DNA of 49,039 bases, taken from assembly GCF_024206475.1 (NCBI RefSeq), contig NZ_JAMBPR010000069.1:1-49039 (forward strand), in the 5' to 3' direction. Positions 24,691 to 32,609 of the stretch are shown here, piece by piece. Under the pieces are notes generated by a model. That model was given only the letters and a program-made list of their open reading frames with translations. It did no database searches and was not told the origin of the DNA. Within the stretch, counting starts at the first letter, position 1. Each line of letters opens with the position of its first letter. Position numbers and translations under genes: made by a program. The stretch is from Paraburkholderia sp. CNPSo 3274 (GTDB lineage Bacteria > Pseudomonadota > Gammaproteobacteria > Burkholderiales > Burkholderiaceae).

Positions 24691-25878
24691 TCAGGGCAGC
24701 ACGAAGCGCGCGACATTGCCACGCGCCGACGCGTACTTCGACGTGTCGACCGGCTGGCCGTCGATGGTCATCGACTCGATGCCGGCCTTGTTGCCCACGG
24801 TGACCTTGAGCGGCTCGGTGCCGGTGATCTCACGCGCGTCGCTGCCGTGGATCATGCCCGAGAAAACTTCCTTGCCATCCTTCTGGCGCACGCTGACCCA
24901 GGTGTCCTGCGTCACGCGGATCGCGAACGTCGAGGTGTCAGCGCCGTTGTCGGCTGCCGCAGTCTGCGCCGCCGCTGCGGCCGGCGCGCTCGCCGCCTGG
25001 GCGCGCGCAGCGCTTGCCGCGTTGGCAACGGCCGCAGCCGGCGCTGCGCTTGCAGCGGCAGGCTTCGCGGCCTGGGGCGCCGGTTGCGTAGCCTGGGGCG
25101 CCGGCTGCGTGGCTTGCGGCGCCACTTGCGGTGCGCTCGCCGCGGCGCCTTGATCGGGCGCGGCGTTGGCGTTGGCGTTGTCGCCCGCATCGTTCGCGTC
25201 ACCGGCCTGCGGCGCAGCGGACTGATCCGCGCCCTCGACGGCAGATGCACCTGCGCTGTCGGTCGCAACGCCCTGTGTCACCGTGGGCGACGACGCGCCC
25301 GGCTGCACGCTCGCGCCGTTCGCCATCGCCTTCAGGCGCGCAAACCAGGCCGACGATTCGCCACTGTTCGTGTGCCACATGGAAATCGCGAGCACCGCGA
25401 CCACGATGATCGCCACGCCCCACAACCACGAGGCACGGCGGCGCGGAGCCCGCGCGCCACTGCCACCGAGCGAGAGCGAAACGCGGCCACGCGGCAGATC
25501 GGACCCAGCCGAAGCCGGCATCGACAGATCCGGCTGCGCAATGCCGCGCTCGCGGCGCAGCGCCTGCGTGAACGGCGCGGAATCGGCACCGAGCAGCTTC
25601 GCGTAGGCGCGCACCACGCCGAGTGCGAACGTCGTGTCCGGCAGATGGCTGATATCGCCCGCTTCGAGTTCGCGCAGCTTCGACACCGACACCTTCAGGC
25701 GCGCCGAGACGTCTTCGATCGCCCAACCCTTGGCCTCGCGCAGCTGCGCAAGACGCGCGCCGGCCGCGGCCAGCGTGTCGGGCACTGCCTGCACCGGCGA
25801 AGGCGTCGCGCCCGGCACCGAACGACCTGCGTTGCTGTCAGTTCCGTCTGTCCCGAAAGGGTGCTGCGGCTCGCTCAT
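24691..25878 (-). CDS. rodZ: RodZ-like cytoskeletal adaptor
   Basis: 395 residues. Order of domains: N-terminal low-complexity segment, helix-turn-helix of the HTH_25 type (about 36-98, LREAKGWAIEDVSARLKVSV), basic juxtamembrane stretch, transmembrane helix (about 148-167, WLWGVAIIVVAVLAISMW), a long Ala/Pro/Gln periplasmic linker, and a C-terminal DUF4115 beta domain (about 315-395). RodZ ties MreB to the membrane for rod shape. The linker contains a 21-bp DNA repeat. The 202-bp gap upstream, before rlmN, holds no gene I can find, only a -10-like TATAAA on the minus strand. Confidence 0.9.
   Translation of the reverse strand: MSEPQHPFGTDGTDSNAGRSVPGATPSPVQAVPDTLAAAGARLAQLREAKGWAIEDVSARLKVSVSKLRELEAGDISHLPDTTFALGVVRAYAKLLGADSAPFTQALRRERGIAQPDLSMPASAGSDLPRGRVSLSLGGSGARAPRRRASWLWGVAIIVVAVLAISMWHTNSGESSAWFARLKAMANGASVQPGASSPTVTQGVATDSAGASAVEGADQSAAPQAGDANDAGDNANANAAPDQGAAASAPQVAPQATQPAPQATQPAPQAAKPAAASAAPAAAVANAASAARAQAASAPAAAAAQTAAADNGADTSTFAIRVTQDTWVSVRQKDGKEVFSGMIHGSDAREITGTEPLKVTVGNKAGIESMTIDGQPVDTSKYASARGNVARFVLP
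25070..25132. repeat. 21-bp minisatellite inside the rodZ linker
   Basis: Two near-identical 21-bp units (25070-25090, 25091-25111) and a third more divergent one (25112-25132) encode QATQPAP-type heptapeptides. The length is a multiple of three, so copy changes keep the frame and only alter linker length. Confidence 0.8.
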
Positions 25879-26080
25879 CCCAAAGTCCTTGCGTCGATTC
25901 TTTTCAATACTGGAACCGGTCAGGCGCGTCCCGCCCCGCCTCTACCCGATTCGCAGACCGTTTATAACAAAATGTGCGGCCAGTGTGCCGCTTCCGATCG
26001 CTTCTGCAACGTTTCTTTTACTACTGCCTACGGCCGCGCGTTTCCCCCGCACGCCGCCGTGGGCCCTCCTTCATGCCGGC

Positions 26081-27256
26081 TCAGTGCTGAACCGGCCGTA
26101 CTTCGATGACCTTGCCTGTGCCCCGGCCCATGCGCCCGGCAAGGCGCGTGCGGTCCTTCACCTCGCCGGCGAGCTGCCCACAGGCCGCGTCGATGTCGTC
26201 GCCGCGCGTCTTGCGCACGGTCGTGACGACGCCCGCATCCATCAGAATCTGCGCGAAGCGCTTGATCTGGTCCGATTTCGAGCGCAGCAAGCCCGACTCG
26301 GGGAACGGATTGAACGGGATCAGATTGAATTTGCAAGGCACGTCCCGCGTCACCGCGAGCAATTCTCGCGCGTGCTTTTCGGTGTCGTTGACGCCGTCGA
26401 GCATGCAGTACTCGAACGTAATGAAGTCGCGCGGCGCGACTTGCAGGTAACGCTGGCACGCCGCCATCAGCTCGCGCAGCGGGTACTTGCGGTTAAGCGG
26501 CACGAGTTCGTCGCGCAGCGCGTCGTTCGGCGCATGCAAGGAAACGGCGAGCGCCACGGGCAGTTCGGCCCCGAGGCGATCCATCATCGGCACGACGCCC
26601 GACGTGGAAAGCGTGACGCGCCGGCGCGACAGGCCGTAGGCGTTGTCGTCCAGCATCAGACGCATGGCGGGCACGACCGCGTCGTAGTTCAGAAGCGGCT
26701 CGCCCATACCCATCATCACGACGTTCGTGATGACGCGTTCGCCCTTGCCGTCACCACCGGTCGCACGGCCTCCGCGATTTTCGACGGCGTCGCCCAAAAG
26801 CGAAGCACGCAGGGCGAACTCCGCCATGCGCAGCTGGCCGATGATCTCGGCGGTGGTGAGATTGCGTGAAAAACCTTGCTTGCCGGTGGAGCAAAACCGG
26901 CAGTTGACCGCGCATCCCGCCTGCGAGGACACGCACAGCGTGCCGCGGTTGTCTTCGGGGATGAACACGGTTTCGACCGCGTTGCCGTTGCCGACGTCCA
27001 CGAGCCATTTGCGCGTGCCGTCGGAGGAAACGTTGTCGCTGACGATGCCGGGCATGCCGATGGTGGCGCGCCCTTTGAGCTTCTCGCGCAGCGATTTGGC
27101 GAGATCCGTCATGCCGTCGAAGTCGGCGGCGTTGTACTGATGGATCCAGCGCTGAAGCTGTTTGGCGCGAAACGGCTTCTCGCCCAGGCTTTCGCAATAA
27201 GCGACGAGCCCTTGGGCGTCGAGATCGAGAAGGTTGACGGTGGAACTGCTCGTCAT
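26081..27256 (-). CDS. rlmN: RlmN, dual-specificity 23S rRNA/tRNA adenine C2 methyltransferase
   Basis: 391 residues from ATG 27256 (MTSSSTVNLLDLDAQG), with CAGGA 7 nt upstream; a Met at 27271 is less likely. Radical SAM cluster CAVNCRFCSTGKQG (CxxxCxxC), SAM-binding GMGEPLLNYD, and the second catalytic cysteine in FEYCMLDGVND are all visible. RlmN methylates A2503 of 23S rRNA and A37 of some tRNAs. It lies between ndk and rodZ. A pilW-type gene that I would expect between rlmN and rodZ in related genomes is not seen. Confidence 0.97.
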   Translation of the reverse strand: MTSSSTVNLLDLDAQGLVAYCESLGEKPFRAKQLQRWIHQYNAADFDGMTDLAKSLREKLKGRATIGMPGIVSDNVSSDGTRKWLVDVGNGNAVETVFIPEDNRGTLCVSSQAGCAVNCRFCSTGKQGFSRNLTTAEIIGQLRMAEFALRASLLGDAVENRGGRATGGDGKGERVITNVVMMGMGEPLLNYDAVVPAMRLMLDDNAYGLSRRRVTLSTSGVVPMMDRLGAELPVALAVSLHAPNDALRDELVPLNRKYPLRELMAACQRYLQVAPRDFITFEYCMLDGVNDTEKHARELLAVTRDVPCKFNLIPFNPFPESGLLRSKSDQIKRFAQILMDAGVVTTVRKTRGDDIDAACGQLAGEVKDRTRLAGRMGRGTGKVIEVRPVQH

Positions 27257-27403
27257 GTCGAATCCTGCCATTTCAGTGCGAGAGCGCGCGCACTGTCCGC
27301 GTTGCCCGGGTGCCTGCGCACTTGCGCGGCCTCGGGAACTGGACGGTGCGCGTCATCGCCGTTCGCGACCCTATGCTACTACTGCAATCTGCTCGCGCCG
27401 TGC

Positions 27404-27829
27404 TTAGCGCGAGTAGACGTTGACTTGCGGGAAGAAGAACGCGATTTCCACGGCAGCCGTTTCAGCGGCGTCCGAGCCGTGCACGGCGTTCGCGTCGATG
27501 CTGTCGGCAAAGTCGGCGCGGATCGTGCCCTTGTCAGCCTTCTTCGGATCGGTCGCGCCCATCAGTTCGCGGTTCTTCAGGATGGCGTTCTCGCCTTCCA
27601 GCGCTTGCACCATCACCGGGCCCGAAACCATGAAGTCCACGAGGTCCTTGAAGAACGGACGCGCTGCGTGAACAGCATAGAACTTCTCTGCGTCAGCGCG
27701 CGAGAGGTGAACCATGCGAGCGGCAATGATCTTCAGACCAGCGTTTTCGAAGCGGCTGTAGATCTGGCCGATCACGTTCTTTGCCACTGCGTCCGGCTTG
27801 ATAATCGACAGGGTGCGTTCGATCGCCAT
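27404..27829 (-). CDS. ndk: Nucleoside diphosphate kinase
   Basis: 141 residues. Lys11 and the catalytic His117 (in DANAVHGSD) are present, with GATDPKKADKGTIRADF. Ndk equilibrates NTP and dNTP pools. First gene of the minus-strand block; a -10-like TACAAT on the minus strand at 27876-27881 could start it, giving a leader of about 40 nt. Confidence 0.98.
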   Translation of the reverse strand: MAIERTLSIIKPDAVAKNVIGQIYSRFENAGLKIIAARMVHLSRADAEKFYAVHAARPFFKDLVDFMVSGPVMVQALEGENAILKNRELMGATDPKKADKGTIRADFADSIDANAVHGSDAAETAAVEIAFFFPQVNVYSR

Positions 27830-28132
27830 AAAAGCTCCAAAAAATTAAGAGGTTACAGATTCAAATGAATCCGCAATTGTAGCATGTTCCCATGTATGAT
27901 TGCGATTGAACCCTCATAGCCCGGCAAACCGGGGCAAATGAGCGCAATCCGGACACACGCACCGCGCTGCCGTACCTTTCAGAGAGGTTTAAGATTGGCG
28001 GCATACGCTGTGCAAACATAACGGAAACTGTGTGGCAACCCGTTGAAACTCTGGGTCGGCACACTTATCTTATGGGGGAGCGGACCGCGCACCTGCGCGC
28101 CCTCACCCACGCGTCTCACGCAAGGAGAAAGC
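27830..28132. other. Divergent intergenic region, ndk / Bax-inhibitor gene
   Basis: 303 bases with no gene. The left part is AT-richer than the surroundings and carries the ndk -10-like element (TACAAT, minus strand). The right part carries a good + strand promoter (see 28043-28071). No RNA gene or repeat is apparent. Confidence 0.6.
28043..28071 (+). promoter_or_regulatory. Candidate sigma-70 promoter of the Bax-inhibitor-1 gene
   Basis: TTGAAA (28043-28048), 17-nt spacer, TATCTT (28066-28071), about 60 bp before the ATG at 28133. Both boxes are near consensus with ideal spacing. Confidence 0.6.
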
Positions 28133-28831
28133 ATGAACGAGTATCCCTATAACTTCGGCCGCGGCGGCGCCGTCACCTCGGCGGAGACCCGCAACCGCGT
28201 ACTGCGCAACACCTATTGGCTGCTCGCGCTGTCGATGGTGCCGACGGTGCTCGGCGCGTGGGTGGGCGTCGCGACCGGCTTCTCGCTTTTTGCCGCTACC
28301 AGCCCGGCCATGAGCCTGCTCGCGTTCTTCGCGATCGCCTTCGGCTTCATGTTCGCGATCGAGCGCACCAAGGACAGCTCGGTAGGCGTGTTCGTGCTGC
28401 TCGGCTTCACGTTCTTCATGGGCCTGATGCTCTCGCGCCTGCTGTCGTTCGTCCTCGGCTTTTCGAACGGCCCGCAGCTCATCATGCTCGCGTTCGGCGG
28501 CACCGGCATCATTTTCACCGCCATGGCTACCATCGCCACGGTCAGCAAGCGCGACTTCTCGGGCCTCGGCAAGTGGCTCTTCATGGGCGTGATCGTGATC
28601 CTGCTGGCCGGCGTCGCGAATATGTTCCTGCAGCTGCCCGCGCTGATGCTCACGGTTTCGGTGCTCGCCATCGCTATCTTCTCGGCCTACATGCTGTTCG
28701 ACGTACAGCGCGTCGTGAACGGCGGCGAGACGAACTACATCTCGGCGACGCTCGCGATCTATCTGGACCTGTATAACGTGTTCACGAACCTGCTCGCCAT
28801 CCTCGGCATCTTCGGCGGCAACCGCAACTGA
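28133..28831 (+). CDS. Bax inhibitor-1 family membrane protein (YbhL/YccA type)
   Basis: 232 residues from ATG 28133, with a strong AAGGAG upstream. Seven hydrophobic segments follow a short N-terminus (MNEYPYNFGRGGAVTS). The family motif around MLFDVQRVVNGGETNYISAT and the C-terminal LYNVFTNLLAILGIFGG fit the BI-1/TMBIM family. E. coli YccA of this family inhibits or is a substrate of FtsH; others leak calcium. The role here is not known. A bidirectional terminator follows. Confidence 0.92.
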   Translation: MNEYPYNFGRGGAVTSAETRNRVLRNTYWLLALSMVPTVLGAWVGVATGFSLFAATSPAMSLLAFFAIAFGFMFAIERTKDSSVGVFVLLGFTFFMGLMLSRLLSFVLGFSNGPQLIMLAFGGTGIIFTAMATIATVSKRDFSGLGKWLFMGVIVILLAGVANMFLQLPALMLTVSVLAIAIFSAYMLFDVQRVVNGGETNYISATLAIYLDLYNVFTNLLAILGIFGGNRN

Positions 28832-28884
28832 AGCGCAACCAGAGCCTGACGGGGCCGGTTCGACAGATTCTGGCCTCATCAAGC

Positions 28885-28918
28885 AAAAAGCCCATGACTT
28901 TCGTCATGGGCTTTTTTT
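28885..28918. terminator. Bidirectional intrinsic terminator
   Basis: Stem AAAAGCCCATGAC / GTCATGGGCTTTT (28886-28915) with loop TTTC, seven T on the right and five A on the left. It separates the + strand membrane-protein gene from the convergent hydrolase gene. Confidence 0.9.
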
Positions 28919-28953
28919 CGTCTATTCGCCTGACCGTCGCAGGGACGCAGGCC

Positions 28954-29730
28954 TCAGAGCGCGATCCAGTCGAAACCGTCGGCTTGCGAAGCGACCCCGA
29001 TTTCCGTCGCGGCAGTTCCCAGAACCGCGGCCATCGCCGCACGTGCAAGCTCCGGTGTGTTGTTCTGCTGGCTGAGATGCGCAGCGATCAAATGCCGCAG
29101 CTTTGTGCGATCGAGCCCCGCAAGGATACCGCCGGCCGCCTCGTTGTTCAGGTGACCATGCGACCCGCCAATACGCGCCTTGAGCGAAGCCGGATAGCGG
29201 CTCGTCGCGAGCATATCGAGGTCGTGGTTGCATTCGAGCACCAGTGCGTCACAACCGCTCAGCACATTGCTGATATGCGAGGTCGACTCGCCGACGTCGG
29301 TCAGCACGCCAAGCCGGCTCATGCCGTCGCTGAACACGAATTGCAGCGGCTCGCGCGCGTCGTGCGGCACCGTGTAGGGCAACACGCCGAGTTCGCCGAT
29401 CTCGACCGTCTCGTCGCCCCACAACACGTTGAGCTCGACGCCTGCGGCGTCGTCGGCACCCACGGCCTGCGCCGTGCCCCAGCTCATGTAAAGCGGAATC
29501 GACCAACGGCGCGCCAGCGTGAGCGCGCTGCCGATGTGATCGCTGTGTTCGTGTGTGATGAGAATCGCGCTAAGCCAGTCGGCGGCCAGCCCCACGCGGG
29601 CGAGGCGCCGCTCGACTTCTTTCGCTGAGAATCCGCAGTCGAGCAGGACGCGCGTGGGCGTCGTGCCGCTGCCTGCTTCTACGACCAGTGCGTTGCCCTC
29701 GCTGCCGCTGCCGAGGCTCGCAAATCGCAT
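28954..29730 (-). CDS. Metallo-beta-lactamase-fold hydrolase (YycJ/WalJ-like)
   Basis: 258 residues. Starts directly with MRFASLGSGSEGNALVVEAG and carries the metal motif THEHSDHIG (His60, His62, Asp64, His65); further ligands are visible as DALVLECNHD and GGSHGHLNNE. This reading matches the YycJ/YycX subfamily, some members of which are DNA exonucleases. Activity inferred only from the fold. It begins 12 bp after bamC ends, suggesting co-transcription dapA-bamC-hydrolase. Confidence 0.92.
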   Translation of the reverse strand: MRFASLGSGSEGNALVVEAGSGTTPTRVLLDCGFSAKEVERRLARVGLAADWLSAILITHEHSDHIGSALTLARRWSIPLYMSWGTAQAVGADDAAGVELNVLWGDETVEIGELGVLPYTVPHDAREPLQFVFSDGMSRLGVLTDVGESTSHISNVLSGCDALVLECNHDLDMLATSRYPASLKARIGGSHGHLNNEAAGGILAGLDRTKLRHLIAAHLSQQNNTPELARAAMAAVLGTAATEIGVASQADGFDWIAL

Positions 29731-29741
29731 ATCAGCGCACG

Positions 29742-30881
29742 TCAGTTCAGCTGCGCGTGGAGCGCGGAGACGATACGCTGCGCGTCCGACGAGGTGTCGA
29801 TGCGGCCGCTCTGGTCGACCACGGCAACCTGGGTTGAATTGCCCGTCGAGCGCACCGCCACGACGTATTCCGGACCCTGATCCTTCGTGGCCTTCTTCGG
29901 ATTGTAGAAAAGCTTGCCGAGCAGGCCGTCACCCTTGAGCTCCTGCATCGAATCGGCGTAGCGCACGAAGTAGAGGCCCTTCTCGCGGTCGCGGTTGTCG
30001 ACCGTGAAGTTCGTACGGTCGAGCGCGAGGCCCACGCGCAGCCACGCGGTATCGAACGCTTCGGGCAGGTCGAGCGTCGTGCCGTCAGGACCGGCAGCGA
30101 TCTTGACGCCAGCCGTCGATGGGCGCGCATCGGTCAGCAGTTGCTTGGACTGTGCGTCGGTCAGGCCGAACTTCTGCATGATCTTTGCGAGGAACGCGGC
30201 TTCGAGTGCCGGGTCGCGCGGACGCTCCACCCACTTCGACCCCGTCTTATCCTGGCCCGTCAGCACTTCTTCCATGGCGTTATGCGTGACGGAAATATCG
30301 GTTTGACCGTCCGGGCCACGCGAAACCAGCACGCGGAAACGGTCGCGCGTGCCCGACGAGTACGCGAAGTCGATCACGCGGCCGATCGTGCGGCGGAACC
30401 AGTCGTCCGGAATGTTGGCGCGGTTCTCGGCCCAGTCGGTCGTCATGATGCCCGTGGACGGCGAATCGGTCGTCAGCGTGAAGCCATTCTCCGTCCAGAA
30501 TTCCTGCAGCTGCGGCCAGACGTCGTCAGGCGAGCGGCCGTCCACCACGAGCCAGCGGCGGTCGCCGTCGCGCTCCACGTGCATGCCGAACGGATCCTGC
30601 GCATCCGGCACGCCGAGCGTGGCGTTGCCGGCCGGCGTGATCGTGCGCTGCGCGGCGCCGCCAAGCGTGATCGTGGGCGGCGGCGCGACGTACTTCTGGT
30701 CGTTCGGCGCCGACGACAGGTCCTGCGGCACGTTCAACGGCGGCGCGGTCGGCGTGTCCTTGTAGTTGACGCGATCGGACGCGAACATGTCGTTCAGCGA
30801 CTCGCAGCCTGCGAGCGAGCCAAGTGCAAGCGCCAGCACCGCCATGCGGGTTGCGTGGAAGGAAAAAGCGGAACGTTTCAT
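29742..30881 (-). CDS. bamC: Outer-membrane assembly lipoprotein BamC
   Basis: 379 residues. Lipoprotein signal with lipobox LAGC (Cys26), then an unstructured N-terminal segment (SDRVNYKDTPTAPPLNVPQD), then two helix-grip-like domains. The conserved VDGRSPDDVWPQLQEFWTEN supports BamC. It is an accessory lipoprotein of the BAM complex. It follows dapA, the same pairing as in E. coli (dapA-bamC). Confidence 0.93.
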   Translation of the reverse strand: MKRSAFSFHATRMAVLALALGSLAGCESLNDMFASDRVNYKDTPTAPPLNVPQDLSSAPNDQKYVAPPPTITLGGAAQRTITPAGNATLGVPDAQDPFGMHVERDGDRRWLVVDGRSPDDVWPQLQEFWTENGFTLTTDSPSTGIMTTDWAENRANIPDDWFRRTIGRVIDFAYSSGTRDRFRVLVSRGPDGQTDISVTHNAMEEVLTGQDKTGSKWVERPRDPALEAAFLAKIMQKFGLTDAQSKQLLTDARPSTAGVKIAAGPDGTTLDLPEAFDTAWLRVGLALDRTNFTVDNRDREKGLYFVRYADSMQELKGDGLLGKLFYNPKKATKDQGPEYVVAVRSTGNSTQVAVVDQSGRIDTSSDAQRIVSALHAQLN

Positions 30882-31017
30882 GTGGGCCTTCGTGATACGG
30901 GAACGCTAAGCCTTGCTCTGCGAGACGGTGGGTCCGAGGTCGGTCCGAAGTCTTTCAGTGATTGGGCGGGTGGGCCGTGGCGGCGTCGGTTGAAAAATCG
31001 GCGACTGGATGATCGGA

Positions 31018-31923
31018 TCAACCAGCCAGGCCGGCTTCGCGCAGCGCGGTGCGCACCACGTCGTGGTAGCGCGCGTCGAGCGGCGTGAGCGGCAGTCGGA
31101 TGCCGCCTTCGATGCGGCCGAGTTCCTGCAGCGCCCACTTCACCGGAATCGGATTCGATTCGATGAACAGGTTCTTGTGAAGCGACAACAGCTTCATATG
31201 GATCGCACGCGCCGTTTTCGCGTCGCCGGCGAGCGCGGCCTTGCACAGGTCGCTCATCTGGCGCGGCGCAACGTTCGCGGTCACCGAAATATTGCCGTGT
31301 CCGCCGAGCAGCATCAGCGCGATCGCCGTGGGATCGTCGCCGCTAAAAATCTTGAAGCCGTTCGGCGCATGCTTGATGAGGTACGCGGCGCGGTCGATGT
31401 TGCCCGTCGCTTCCTTCACCGCGATGATGCCCGGCACTTCGGCCAGACGCAGGACGGTCTCGTTCGCCATGTCCGCGACCGTACGGCCCGGCACGTTGTA
31501 GAGGATGACCGGCAGGTCCACGTCCTCCGCGATCTTCGCGAAGTGACGGTACATGCCTTCCTGGGTCGGCTTGTTGTAATAGGGCACGACCTGGAGCGAC
31601 GCCTGCGCGCCCACTTCCTTCGCGTGCTTCGTGAGTTCGATCGCCTCGGCGGTGGAATTGCCGCCGGCGCCCGCGATGATCGGCATACGGCCAGCGGCGT
31701 GCTCGACCGCCGTCTTGATCATCAGGATGTGTTCTTCGACGTCAAGCGTGGCGGACTCCCCGCTCGTACCGACGACGACGAGGGCATCCGTCCCCTCTTC
31801 CACGTGCCAGTCGATCAGTTTGCGGAATGCCGGCAGGTCGAGACTGCCGTCCTCGTGCATGGGGGTGACGATCGCGGGAATGCTGCCTTGCAGCGTAATG
31901 CCGTCCTGAGTGCCGTTAGCCAT
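31018..31923 (-). CDS. dapA: 4-hydroxy-tetrahydrodipicolinate synthase
   Basis: 301 residues. GTSGE (52-56), Tyr142 in YNVPGRT, and the Schiff-base Lys170 in IIAVKEATGN are all present. DapA condenses pyruvate with aspartate semialdehyde to start the lysine/diaminopimelate pathway. It is followed by bamC after 136 bp. A strong promoter with a palindrome over its -35 lies upstream. Confidence 0.97.
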   Translation of the reverse strand: MANGTQDGITLQGSIPAIVTPMHEDGSLDLPAFRKLIDWHVEEGTDALVVVGTSGESATLDVEEHILMIKTAVEHAAGRMPIIAGAGGNSTAEAIELTKHAKEVGAQASLQVVPYYNKPTQEGMYRHFAKIAEDVDLPVILYNVPGRTVADMANETVLRLAEVPGIIAVKEATGNIDRAAYLIKHAPNGFKIFSGDDPTAIALMLLGGHGNISVTANVAPRQMSDLCKAALAGDAKTARAIHMKLLSLHKNLFIESNPIPVKWALQELGRIEGGIRLPLTPLDARYHDVVRTALREAGLAG

Positions 31924-31956
31924 GAAACGCCAGAAAAATGAGTCGGTTAAACCGCG

Positions 31957-31995
31957 ATTGTAGCGGATTAGCCGGTCAGATCGTAACGCGTTACG
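31957..31995 (-). promoter_or_regulatory. dapA promoter with palindromic operator candidate
   Basis: On the minus strand: -35 TTACGA (31981-31986), 18-nt spacer, -10 TACAAT (31957-31962), about 34 bp before the dapA start. A perfect 14-base palindrome CGTAACGCGTTACG (31982-31995) overlaps the -35 box, which is where a repressor would act. The regulator is unknown. Confidence 0.55.
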
Positions 31996-31999
31996 GGTA

Positions 32000-32018
32000 G
32001 TACCTGGTTCTCAGGTAC
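32000..32018 (-). promoter_or_regulatory. Hairpin right after the methyltransferase stop
   Basis: Stem GTACCTG (32000-32006) / CAGGTAC (32012-32018), 5-nt loop, one base beyond the stop codon. There is no T-run, so it is not an obvious intrinsic terminator. It may protect the 3' end of the upstream mRNA or attenuate read-through into dapA. Confidence 0.5.
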
Positions 32019-32019
32019 A

Positions 32020-32601
32020 TTACTGGCTCTTTCGAGGGACACTGAGGTCGTTTTTTTCCCGTACCGCGCAGATGCGCTGAATATACGCCTCACGGGGTTG
32101 CGAGAGAAAACCGTCCTGATAGGCGATTACCCGCAGCGCGGGCGTACAGACGGCCAATAACTCGCCGGGAGCGAGCAGGAAGGCGGGGTTCGATGGTTTC
32201 CCCACAGTCTCGTTGCCCTGAGCGAAGGTTTCGTAGATCAGGACGCCGCCCGGCGCCAGCGCCTCGATGAGACGGGGCATGAGCGGGCGGTGCAGATAGT
32301 TCGTGACGACCACGGCAGCAAAGCGGGCGTCCGGCATGAGCGGCCAGGGCGCGCCTTCGAGGTCGCACGCCAAAGTCGCGACGCCTGCTACGTCATGCAA
32401 CGTGGCGAGCGCGGCGGCGTCGCGATCGAGCGCCGTCACCGGGTGGCCTTGGCCAGCCAGCCAGCGCGTGTGTCGGCCCGCGCCGGAGGCCACGTCGAGC
32501 ACCGTGCCGCCGGGCGCGATGAGGTGCGCCCAGCGGCGCACCCAGCGCGAAGGCTCGGAAAGCCCGTGGGCCAGCGAACCGGCGGCAGGCGTCGACGTCA
32601 T
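32020..32601 (-). CDS. Class I SAM-dependent methyltransferase
   Basis: 193 residues. Motif I VLDVASGAGRHTRWLA (34-49) and motif II acidic residue in VTALDRDAAAL fit a Rossmann-fold methyltransferase; no substrate-specific domain is visible. The short size suggests a small-molecule or tellurite-resistance-like TehB-type enzyme, but that is speculation. It begins 8 bp after trpS ends and is probably the last gene of the PHP-yciO-M50-trpS transcript. Confidence 0.85.
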   Translation of the reverse strand: MTSTPAAGSLAHGLSEPSRWVRRWAHLIAPGGTVLDVASGAGRHTRWLAGQGHPVTALDRDAAALATLHDVAGVATLACDLEGAPWPLMPDARFAAVVVTNYLHRPLMPRLIEALAPGGVLIYETFAQGNETVGKPSNPAFLLAPGELLAVCTPALRVIAYQDGFLSQPREAYIQRICAVREKNDLSVPRKSQ

Positions 32602-32609
32602 CAGCTCGA

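Noticed and set aside
28043..28081. Heat-shock (sigma-32) promoter for the Bax-inhibitor gene
   Set aside because: TTGAAA is present but the CCCCAT-type -10 is missing; the sigma-70 reading fits better.
32000..32018. Hairpin after the methyltransferase gene as an intrinsic terminator
   Set aside because: Good 7-bp stem but no U-tract; listed only as a regulatory hairpin.
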